Shown in pieces: positions 1 to 5,776 of a stretch of DNA of 5,852 bases (positions are counted from its first letter, which is position 1; every line of letters begins with the position of its first letter). The notes beneath the pieces are model-generated. The model saw only the letters and a program-made list of their open reading frames with translations. It was not told where the DNA came from and made no database searches. Source of the DNA: Deltaproteobacteria bacterium (GTDB lineage: Bacteria > Desulfobacterota > Desulfobacteria > Desulfobacterales > SURF-7); contig JAFDJC010000207.1 in the NCBI GenBank assembly GCA_019307665.1, forward strand, positions 1 through 5,852, given 5' to 3'. A program made the position numbers and the translations under genes.

Positions 1-1187
1 AGGCGATGAATTGTTCCGGCATCCCTTCCCGTGATTTCAGACAGGCGCCGTGAAGCTCTTCCTGTGGGTGCGGCCAGAATATATTTTTTATTTTCATTTT
101 CAAGGACAGCGTTGATGGATCGAATAAGAGTGGTCTTTCCGGTACCGGGACCTCCGGTAATAATAACGGTGCTATGAGAAAAGATGGCGCAAAGAACATC
201 AAGCTGCTCTGAAGAGGGTTTTATGGCAAGCCTTTTTAACACCTGGCTTGTGAGATGCTCCGGGTCTGTATTCGAAGGAGAGACAGGCATCGACAACATA
301 GCTTTCAACCGGTTCATAATGCCGGTTTCAGCCTGGTGAAGCTCTTGAAGAAACACAGCGCGAGCACCCTGTATTTCTTCAAGAGTTTCAACTACTATCT
401 CCCTCTGCTCAACCAGGGTTTCTAAAGCAATTTCTGCAAGTTCAGAATTAATGCCGAATATGTTTTCTAAGCTCGAAAAAAGCAAATCTTCCGGGAGAAA
501 GACATGCCCTTCTGAAGCAGACTGCTTAACAAGGTGGATAATGCAAGCCCTAACCCTTTTTGGATCGTCAACCGGGATACCGGAATGACGAGTGATGGTA
601 TCGGCAATGATAAAGCCTTTGCCTGGAAGGTCTTCAGCCAGGCGAAACGGATCTGTTTTCATGATATTCAGAGCGTCTTCACCATATTCTTTTAGAATTG
701 CCGCGCAATGGGAAACCTTAACCCCATGGTTTTGGAGAAACAGCATAATTTTTCTTGCAAAGTGCTGCTCTTTCCATGACTCTGAGATAAGAGATGCTTT
801 TTCCCGTCCGATACCTTTTATTTCCGTAAGCCTCTCAGGAGCATTTTCTATTATATCAAGGGTGTCTGCGCCAAAGTGGGTTATAAGCCGGTTGGCCATT
901 AACGGACCGATGCCTCTAATATAGTCTGACTCAAGATATTTTTTGATACCGTCTATTGTTTCAGGCAGGGTCACTTCAAAAGAGCTGACCTTGAACTGCT
1001 GTCCATACTTAGAATGCGTTTCCCAGGTACCGGAAAGTAAAAGGCTCTGTCCGGGATTTATGCCGGCCATAAATCCGATCACTGTCACCTTCTTGTGAGG
1101 CTTCCCGATGGATAGGCGGGCAACCGTGTAATGGTTTTCCGGGTTATGATAGGTAATATGTTCCAGGAGCCCTTCAAGCTGAATCAT
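1..1187 (-). CDS. recD2: RecD2-type SF1B DNA helicase (RecD/TraA family), N-terminal half; cut by the left window edge
   Basis: RecD2 is an ATP-dependent 5'-to-3' superfamily 1B DNA helicase of the cytoplasm, used in repair and recombination, and is not tied to RecBC. The 395 visible codons show the family layout in order: an OB-like N-terminal region (about 1-75); tandem helix-hairpin-helix motifs with IRGIGP (90-95) and IKGIGRE (123-129); a helical region; and the start of the AAA_30 helicase core. That core has a Q-motif-like SSEQLDVL (325-332), Walker A GGPGTGKTT (345-353), motif Ia LAAPTGRASRRL (371-382) and TIHR (392-395). Family members are usually about 720-800 residues, so roughly half is missing beyond position 1, including Walker B and the C-terminal helicase domain. 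The ATG (1187-1185) overlaps the gmhB TGA as ATGA, and no good Shine-Dalgarno precedes it, so reinitiation after gmhB is likely. Identity is firm; biological role is inferred from the family. Confidence 0.93.
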   Translation of the reverse strand, partial: MIQLEGLLEHITYHNPENHYTVARLSIGKPHKKVTVIGFMAGINPGQSLLLSGTWETHSKYGQQFKVSSFEVTLPETIDGIKKYLESDYIRGIGPLMANRLITHFGADTLDIIENAPERLTEIKGIGREKASLISESWKEQHFARKIMLFLQNHGVKVSHCAAILKEYGEDALNIMKTDPFRLAEDLPGKGFIIADTITRHSGIPVDDPKRVRACIIHLVKQSASEGHVFLPEDLLFSSLENIFGINSELAEIALETLVEQREIVVETLEEIQGARAVFLQELHQAETGIMNRLKAMLSMPVSPSNTDPEHLTSQVLKRLAIKPSSEQLDVLCAIFSHSTVIITGGPGTGKTTLIRSINAVLENENKKYILAAPTGRASRRLSEITGRDAGTIHR

Positions 1188-1765
1188 TGTAATGGATTGT
1201 CCGAGTTGAAATGGTTGATAATCAGCCTGGCGGCTTCCAATAGGTTTTCAGTCACATGGTCCGGTGTATTATTGGTTTGTGTAAGTGACTTCAAGGCTTT
1301 TTGTTCATTACCGGTCTTAACCAGAATTGAATAACCGCACCCGGCATTTTTTGCGCACTCAATATCCTTTGCATTGTCGCCAACAAAAAAAGAAGACGCA
1401 AGGTCCAGGTTGTATTTTTTTTGTGCTGACAGGACCATTCCGGGGGCTGGCTTTCGGCATGAACAGTTTTCCTCCGGCCTGTGGGGGCAGTAAAAGATAT
1501 CCGTAAGTTTTCCTCCTTGTGCTTTGATTGCTTTTTTCATCATGGAAAAAATGTGTTCGAGGGTGCTTTCCGTTACCATCCCGCGATTTATAATCGACTG
1601 GTTGGAAATAAGTATGATGGTAAAATGGTTTTCCGTCAAGAGTTTGAGCGCCTCAAGGCTTCCGGGGAGAAATTCGAATTCTTTCCAGCTTTTAATATAG
1701 TCAGGGGAGTCACGGTTTATCACGCCGTCCCTGTCAAGAAAAACCGTTTTTTTTACAGGGTCCAT
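1184..1765 (-). CDS. gmhB: D-glycero-D-manno-heptose-1,7-bisphosphate 7-phosphatase, HAD superfamily
   Basis: This cytoplasmic HAD phosphatase probably removes the 7-phosphate from heptose 1,7-bisphosphate on the way to ADP-heptose for LPS inner core. The 193-residue length fits GmhB. Visible HAD motifs are FLDRDGVIN (nucleophile D11, acid D13), motif II SNQS (54-57), K105 in RKPAPGM, and VGDNAKD (D130, D134). A zinc loop has C93, H95, C101 and C103. The start was chosen at 1765 because it lies one base after the rlpA stop and has GGAG four bases upstream. An in-frame ATG eight codons earlier (1789) has AAGG directly abutting it and would overlap rlpA by 23 bases. The short zinc loop also occurs in the HisB N-terminal histidinol-phosphatase, but no dehydratase domain is present and the PAPGM segment favours GmhB. 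No other heptose-pathway gene (gmhA, hldE) is in view. Motif II SNQSIINRG departs from the common TNQSGIARG. The stop overlaps the recD2 start. Confidence 0.85.
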   Translation of the reverse strand: MDPVKKTVFLDRDGVINRDSPDYIKSWKEFEFLPGSLEALKLLTENHFTIILISNQSIINRGMVTESTLEHIFSMMKKAIKAQGGKLTDIFYCPHRPEENCSCRKPAPGMVLSAQKKYNLDLASSFFVGDNAKDIECAKNAGCGYSILVKTGNEQKALKSLTQTNNTPDHVTENLLEAARLIINHFNSDNPLQ

Positions 1766-1766
1766 T

Positions 1767-2531
1767 TTACTCCGCCACAATAATGACATCCTTGAAACCG
1801 TTTTGAATCAAGATATTTTCATCTTTTGCTATTTTTTTAAGAGAGGCGTATTTTCCGACACGAACACGATAAAAGGTGTCATCACCGTTGTTCCAGGTTG
1901 TTATATGTGCATTCTGGTATACCTCATCTAATTTTTGTTTAAGCCTTATGGCATTGTTACGGTCCTTAAATGCACCGACCTGGAATGTGAAGTTTCCGGT
2001 ATAAAAGTTGGTTGGCTTGTATGTAACGGGCGTTCCCGGGCGGCTTTTTTTTTCGGATGCTTCACCAAGTGCGACAACTTCTACCGGGGCGGTGCCTTCA
2101 GCAACAACCTCTAATTTTTTGGCCGCCGTATAGGAAAGGTCTATAATTCTTCCTTGTATAAAAGGTCCACGATCATTGACTCTGAGCACAGCTTCCTTTC
2201 CGTTCTTTTTGTTGTAAACACGCACCCAGGTACCGAGGGGTAATGTTTTATGGGCAGCGGTCATGGCGTACATGTCGTATATTTCACCGTTAGCGGTTTT
2301 TCTTCCGTGAAATTTTTTTCCATACCAGGAGGCAATACCGGTCTGCCTGAAATCGTGCGCGCTGGGAATCGGCTGGTACCATTCCTTACCAATTTTGTAA
2401 GGTTTTGGATGACCGGGAGGGCTTGAAGGGGGCAGTTTGGATGAACAACCGCAGGTTAAAAAAAACAGAAAAACAGCGAAGAAGGGAATGACAACTGTCG
2501 GAATGAAACGTTCGCGTATTGGATTTTTCAT
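1767..2531 (-). CDS. rlpA: RlpA family septal lytic transglycosylase lipoprotein with C-terminal SPOR domain
   Basis: RlpA proteins are outer-membrane lipoproteins that cleave glycan strands lacking stem peptides at the division septum, where the SPOR domain binds such denuded peptidoglycan. The 254-residue protein has a basic N-terminus, a hydrophobic segment (about 11-28) and a lipobox-like TCGC giving lipidation at Cys29 (Cys27 is a less likely alternative). A proline-rich linker follows. The double-psi beta-barrel runs from about GIASWYG (65-71) to VEVVALG (150-156). His94 and Asp120 (VNDRGPF) match the positions known to be needed for lytic activity in the Pseudomonas protein. A Lys/Ser-rich linker leads to a SPOR domain (about 180-254) beginning FTFQVGAF. 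The ATG overlaps the lon TGA as ATGA, with only a weak upstream Shine-Dalgarno, so translation is probably coupled to lon. A run of nine A residues (coding strand) lies in the linker between the two domains. Length and architecture are normal. Confidence 0.93.
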   Translation of the reverse strand: MKNPIRERFIPTVVIPFFAVFLFFLTCGCSSKLPPSSPPGHPKPYKIGKEWYQPIPSAHDFRQTGIASWYGKKFHGRKTANGEIYDMYAMTAAHKTLPLGTWVRVYNKKNGKEAVLRVNDRGPFIQGRIIDLSYTAAKKLEVVAEGTAPVEVVALGEASEKKSRPGTPVTYKPTNFYTGNFTFQVGAFKDRNNAIRLKQKLDEVYQNAHITTWNNGDDTFYRVRVGKYASLKKIAKDENILIQNGFKDVIIVAE

Positions 2532-4891
2532 ATTTTTAGAGCTATCTTTAGAACATCTCGCATTTGTTCAACAAAATGAAATTTAATACTTTTTAATATC
2601 TTTTTTTGAGGGATATCTTCAAGGTCTTTTTTATTCCACTGCGGCAGAATAAGTGTTGTTATGCCGGCCCGGTGAGCGGCAAGGATCTTTTCTTTGACGC
2701 CTCCTACGGGCAGCACTCTGCCCCTTAAGGTTATCTCTCCGGTCATGGCCAGCCTCTTTGGAATAGATTTTCCCCTGAGAAGGGATACAAGCGCTGTGAG
2801 CATGGTAACGCCTGCCGACGGACCGTCTTTAGGAATCGCACCTGCCGGTACATGAATATGAAGGTCATGGTCTTCAAAAAAGTCTTCCGGAATGCCAAGA
2901 GACTCAGCATTTGACCGGATAAAGCTAAGGGCGGTTGTAGCCGACTCTTTCATCACATCTCCAAGCTGTCCGGTAAGCGTAAGCCCCTTTCTGCCTTTCA
3001 TGGCAGTTGCTTCTATAAAGAGAATTTCTCCTCCTGCTTCTGTCCATGCCAGACCCATGGCAACGCCCGGCGTTGTTTTTCTGTCTCGTGTTTCGGAAGA
3101 AAATCTAGGTGGGCCGAGAAATGAGTGAATGTCATCTACTTTGATTGAAGAAGCCTTAATTTTATTTTCAGCGATCCGGCTGGCAACACCGCGACATATG
3201 GCGGCGATTTCCCTCTCAAGATTTCTTAAGCCCGCCTCACGGGTATAGTCTGAAATGATTTTTTTTACAGCCCCTTTTGTAAAGGATATTTGTTTGGCCG
3301 TAAGGCCGTGCTCTTTTCTTTGCCGTGGTATCAAGTATCGGTTTGCGATATTGATTTTTTCATCTTGGGTATATCCGTGAAGCCTCAGAACCTCCATTCG
3401 GTCTCGAAGCGCCGGAGGGATAGTGTCAAGGATATTGGCGGTTGTGATAAACATCACTTTGGACAGATCAAACGGAACATCAAGATAATGGTCAGCAAAA
3501 GAAAAGTTTTGTTCAGGGTCAAGGACTTCTAAGAGTGCAGATGATGGGTCTCCCCTGAAATCGTTACCGACTTTGTCGATTTCATCAAGCATGAATACAG
3601 GATTGTTCGCTTCAGACCGTCTTATACCCTGTATTATTCTTCCCGGAAGTGCGCCGATGTAAGTCCGTCGATGCCCCCTGACTTCAGCTTCGTCTCTTAT
3701 ACCGCCAAGCGCTATCCTGATAAACTTACGCCCAAGTGCGCGGGCAATTGAATGGCCGAGAGATGTTTTGCCTGTTCCCGGCGGGCCGGCAAAACACAGG
3801 ATAGGTCCTTTTGAGTCAGGTTTAAGTTTTCGAACAGCTAGATATTCTATAATTCTGTTTTTGGCTTTTTCAAGCCCGAAGTGGTCTTCGTCCAGAACCT
3901 TCCTGGCTTTTGAAATATCAAGATTGTCTTCAGTACTTTCGTTCCAGGGCATGGATGTGATCCAGTCAAGATAAGTTGATGCAACCGTATATTCAGACGA
4001 AGACGGATGCATCCTGGATAGCCGGTTCAGTTCGCGCTCGGCTTCTTTTCTGGCCTCTTCAGGAAGATTCTTTTCTTCAATTTTAGTCCTGTACTCCTCC
4101 ACTTCAACACTGGTCTCATCTGTTTCTCCCAGCTCTTCCTTAATCGCTTTCATTTGCTGACGCAGAAAATATTCTCTCTGCTTTTTATCCATGTCACCTT
4201 TGACCTGGGTTTGAATCTTGCTGCCAAGCTCAAGAATTTCGAGCTGATAATTGACGAGCCTTGTTACTTCTTTTAACCGGGCATTGATATCTTGTATTTC
4301 AAGAATTTTTTGTTTCTCTTTGGTCTCCGAATTAATTGTGGATGTAATCATATCTGCAAGTATTCCCGGGTCTTCGATGGACTTTGCCATATTGCCAATG
4401 TCACTTGGAAGGCCGGGGGAAAGCTTTACAATTCTATTGTACAGGTCAAGAAGGTTGGCTGTAAGCGCTTTTGATTCCTTGCTGTCGCCCCTTTTTTCAG
4501 CCAGCGGAAAAGATTTAGCCTGAAGATAGGGCTTGCCGCTCAGGAATTCTTTTACCCTGATTCTGCTTATTCCCTGAACCATCAGCTGAGCCTTGTTTTC
4601 ATCTGCTTTTGCCATTTTTAGAATAACAGCGCTTGTACCGACAGAATAAAGATTTTCAGGTGAATACGAAGAAGAATCTTTTGTATCTGCGTCGTGGCTT
4701 TTTGATGAAAAAAGCCCTATTAACCGGTCTTTTGCCATGGCTTGATCGATAAGCCTAATCGACTGATCCTCCATTACAACGAGAGGCAGCACCATTTTGG
4801 GAAAAAGAACAATATCGTGCAGGGGCAGTATCGGTAATGTTTCTGGTATATTTTCAGGACTGAGGTCTATTGATACCGGCTGTTCGGTCAT
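2528..4891 (-). CDS. lon: ATP-dependent protease La (Lon), complete
   Basis: Lon is a cytoplasmic homo-hexameric AAA+ serine protease that unfolds and degrades misfolded and selected regulatory proteins. The 787-residue length is close to the 784 of E. coli Lon. The LON substrate-binding domain (about 19-215, starting LPILPLHDIVLFP) is followed by a coiled-coil/helical region (about 205-310). The AAA+ module has Walker A GPPGTGKT (369-376), Walker B FMLDEIDK (433-440), sensor 1 ITTAN (482-486) and sensor-2 region REAGLRNLER (551-560). The S16 protease domain (about 600-787) carries the catalytic pair Ser692 in KDGPSAG and Lys735 in GGVKEK, 43 residues apart as in E. coli. The ATG at 4891 was chosen because GGAGGT sits five bases upstream. 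A TTG four codons earlier overlaps that site and is rejected. lon lies 27 bases after hsp20 and overlaps rlpA by four bases. No odd or missing key residue was seen. Confidence 0.97.
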   Translation of the reverse strand: MTEQPVSIDLSPENIPETLPILPLHDIVLFPKMVLPLVVMEDQSIRLIDQAMAKDRLIGLFSSKSHDADTKDSSSYSPENLYSVGTSAVILKMAKADENKAQLMVQGISRIRVKEFLSGKPYLQAKSFPLAEKRGDSKESKALTANLLDLYNRIVKLSPGLPSDIGNMAKSIEDPGILADMITSTINSETKEKQKILEIQDINARLKEVTRLVNYQLEILELGSKIQTQVKGDMDKKQREYFLRQQMKAIKEELGETDETSVEVEEYRTKIEEKNLPEEARKEAERELNRLSRMHPSSSEYTVASTYLDWITSMPWNESTEDNLDISKARKVLDEDHFGLEKAKNRIIEYLAVRKLKPDSKGPILCFAGPPGTGKTSLGHSIARALGRKFIRIALGGIRDEAEVRGHRRTYIGALPGRIIQGIRRSEANNPVFMLDEIDKVGNDFRGDPSSALLEVLDPEQNFSFADHYLDVPFDLSKVMFITTANILDTIPPALRDRMEVLRLHGYTQDEKINIANRYLIPRQRKEHGLTAKQISFTKGAVKKIISDYTREAGLRNLEREIAAICRGVASRIAENKIKASSIKVDDIHSFLGPPRFSSETRDRKTTPGVAMGLAWTEAGGEILFIEATAMKGRKGLTLTGQLGDVMKESATTALSFIRSNAESLGIPEDFFEDHDLHIHVPAGAIPKDGPSAGVTMLTALVSLLRGKSIPKRLAMTGEITLRGRVLPVGGVKEKILAAHRAGITTLILPQWNKKDLEDIPQKKILKSIKFHFVEQMRDVLKIALKI

Positions 4892-4895
4892 TTGT

Positions 4896-4901
4896 ACCTC
4901 C
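4896..4901 (-). promoter_or_regulatory. Strong ribosome-binding site of lon
   Basis: The minus strand reads GGAGGT followed by ACAA and the ATG at 4891. This is a near-perfect Shine-Dalgarno at normal spacing inside the 27-base hsp20-lon gap. It decides the lon start and shows that lon can be initiated independently of hsp20, unlike rlpA and recD2 downstream. Confidence 0.85.
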
Positions 4902-4918
4902 AAAATATAAGTTCCGGT

Positions 4919-5365
4919 TTATCCATTTTCAATCGGTATGGTATGCGTTGTTTCAGGAGGGCTTTTAGCCATACGTATTTGCAGAAAGCCGTTTGAGCTG
5001 GAAGCTTTTACATTGTCCGTATCAATACGGGTCGGCAGGAAAAGAATACGTTCAAATGGTCCATGCTGTATTTCGGCAAGTCTGTATCTTGCTTTTTGTT
5101 CAGGCAAAAAGCATTTTCGCTTACCGGATATTTTGACAGCCTTTGAACTAACCTCCACGTTAATATCATCATTGTCGGCACCGGCCAGTTCTGCCAGGAT
5201 AAATATTTCTTCCTCGGTTTCATAGATATCCATTGGCGGCTTCCAAGAGCGTTCCGAAAGCGTAAAGACCGGGCTCATGGAATGGAACATGTCGTCAAAA
5301 GCCTTTTCAAATTTTGAGCTATCCTGATCAAAATCCTTTTTAAATCGAACCTTGATGAAGTCCAT
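4919..5365 (-). CDS. Small heat-shock protein, Hsp20/alpha-crystallin family
   Basis: Hsp20 proteins are ATP-independent holdase chaperones that form large oligomers and bind unfolding proteins in the cytoplasm. The 148-residue protein has a short charged N-terminal arm (1-40) with Phe-rich segments. The alpha-crystallin domain (about 43-134) starts WKPPMDIYETEEEIFILAEL and ends with the signature-like VKASSSNGFLQIRMAK (119-134). The C-terminal tail contains the IPI form of the I-x-I oligomerisation motif (143-145). The start at 5365 has AGGGAG nine bases upstream. It is the first gene of the operon, followed 27 bases later by lon, so chaperone and protease are likely made together under stress. 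The leader contains a strong inverted repeat and a candidate extended -10 promoter. No sigma-32 promoter or CIRCE element was recognised. The family is certain, but I cannot say which sub-lineage (such as ibpA or hspA) it belongs to, so no symbol is given. Confidence 0.94.
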   Translation of the reverse strand: MDFIKVRFKKDFDQDSSKFEKAFDDMFHSMSPVFTLSERSWKPPMDIYETEEEIFILAELAGADNDDINVEVSSKAVKISGKRKCFLPEQKARYRLAEIQHGPFERILFLPTRIDTDNVKASSSNGFLQIRMAKSPPETTHTIPIENG

Positions 5366-5374
5366 GAATAGTGG

Positions 5375-5380
5375 CTCCCT
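5375..5380 (-). promoter_or_regulatory. Ribosome-binding site of hsp20
   Basis: The minus strand reads AGGGAG, nine bases before the ATG at 5365. Spacing is at the long end of the normal range. The extended sequence CAGGGAG (5381-5375) can form seven contiguous pairs, two of them G-U, with UUUCCUG at 5411-5405 in the leader. Confidence 0.7.
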
Positions 5381-5401
5381 GAGTTTTGATGTTTTTTACC
5401 G

Positions 5402-5441
5402 GGACAGGAAAGAAGTCGACTCATTGACTTCATGGCTGTCC
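5402..5441 (-). promoter_or_regulatory. Two-part inverted repeat in the hsp20 leader (hairpin or operator)
   Basis: The sequence reads GGACAG-N4-GAAGTC-N8-GACTTC-N4-CTGTCC. It has two perfect 6-bp arms on each side, a symmetric 4x4 internal loop and an 8-base apical loop, 40 nt in total. It lies 21 bases upstream of the hsp20 Shine-Dalgarno. In RNA it would make a 12-bp interrupted hairpin near the 5' end of the transcript. No U-run follows on the minus strand, so it is not an ordinary terminator for leftward transcription. It could be an RNA thermometer element, an mRNA-stabilising 5' hairpin, or a DNA operator for a dimeric repressor; the sequence alone does not decide. Confidence 0.6.
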
Positions 5442-5446
5442 ATTTT

Positions 5447-5473
5447 AATAACAATAACAATAAGAATAATAAT
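5447..5473. repeat. AT-rich trinucleotide-type tandem repeat (AAT/AAN units)
   Basis: Nine consecutive triplets on the plus strand read AAT AAC AAT AAC AAT AAG AAT AAT AAT, equal to hexamers AATAAC, AATAAC, AATAAG and then AAT units. On the minus strand it is a U-rich stretch (ATTATTATTCTTATTG...) between the candidate -10 element and the leader hairpin, so it would fall at or just after the start of the hsp20 transcript. Confidence 0.7.
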
Positions 5474-5478
5474 TAGCA

Positions 5479-5507
5479 TTTATAACAAAATTTGTAAAGA
5501 GTGTTCG
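5479..5507 (-). promoter_or_regulatory. Candidate extended -10 promoter for the hsp20-lon operon
   Basis: The minus strand carries TGT followed by TATAAA (-10 at 5484-5479), an extended -10 form with a 5/6 match to TATAAT. Seventeen bases upstream is a poor -35 (CGAACA, 5507-5502). Transcription would begin near 5472 and give a leader of about 107 nt containing the inverted repeat. No sigma-32 type CCCCAT element was seen. AT-rich DNA gives such matches easily, so this is tentative. Confidence 0.35.
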
Positions 5508-5516
5508 AGCTGAACA
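5502..5516. promoter_or_regulatory. Short dyad TGTTC-N5-GAACA at the candidate -35
   Basis: A perfect 5-bp inverted repeat with a 5-base spacer (TGTTC GAGCT GAACA) covers the candidate -35 hexamer of the hsp20 promoter. Its location would suit a repressor or activator site. It is short enough to be chance. Confidence 0.25.
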
Positions 5517-5548
5517 ACGGCAACTTGTTTAATAGGATATAAACTTAT

Positions 5549-5580
5549 AAAAAAATCAAGGCAGGGCCAAACCAGCCTGC
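5549..5580 (-). terminator. Rho-independent terminator-like hairpin for leftward transcription from the right
   Basis: GCAGG and CCTGC (5561-5565 and 5576-5580) form a 5-bp GC-rich stem around a 10-base loop. On the minus strand the hairpin is followed after CTTGA by seven T residues (5555-5549). On the plus strand it is followed by TTTTCT, so weak bidirectional action is possible. It would separate whatever lies to the right from the hsp20 operon. The stem is short and the U-run starts a few bases late, hence moderate confidence. Confidence 0.45.
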
Positions 5581-5776
5581 TTTTCTATTTGTGTTATTAA
5601 TAATCCATATTGCCTGGTTTTTAAGAGCAAGGAGCTTGGCTCTGTTCGCACTGGGCAATACATTTTGAAGTGAATGCTGGGTGTAGTGTATATGGTTATG
5701 AATATTATTATTCTTTCATATAAACGGTTTTTTTCGTATGCCTTGAAAGAACCAAGTAGCTCAAATAATAAAATTA

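Larger units (their letters stand above)
5381..5776. other. Intergenic region of about 400 bp with no convincing gene
   Basis: The left part (about 5381-5530) is the hsp20 leader and promoter region with the inverted repeat, the AAT-type repeat and a short dyad. The middle holds the terminator-like hairpin. The right part (about 5581-5776) is AT-rich and has no supported gene. An 81-codon GTG-start frame on the minus strand (5556-5801) lacks a Shine-Dalgarno, overlaps the possible gene end at 5777 and stops inside the terminator hairpin, so I treat it as chance. A second frame (5545-5715) is also open there. No tRNA, mobile-element ends or attachment site were recognised. Confidence 0.6.

Noticed and set aside
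592..924. Plus-strand 110-codon frame
   Set aside because: It lies entirely antisense to recD2, which has clear family motifs; composition is typical of a shadow frame.
1481..1783. Plus-strand 100-codon frame
   Set aside because: It is antisense to gmhB over the catalytic motifs and has no recognisable domain or ribosome-binding site.
1766..1789. Earlier ATG for gmhB at 1789
   Set aside because: AAGG abuts the ATG with no spacing and the extra residues precede the conserved start of the HAD fold; the ATG at 1765 has GGAG and sits one base after the rlpA stop.
4892..4903. TTG start for lon four codons upstream
   Set aside because: The TTG overlaps the GGAGGT ribosome-binding site that serves the ATG at 4891.
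5381..5530. CIRCE (HrcA) element or sigma-32 promoter ahead of hsp20
   Set aside because: No TTAGCACTC-N9-GAGTGCTAA dyad and no CCCCAT-type -10 could be found; GAGTG occurs once without its partner.
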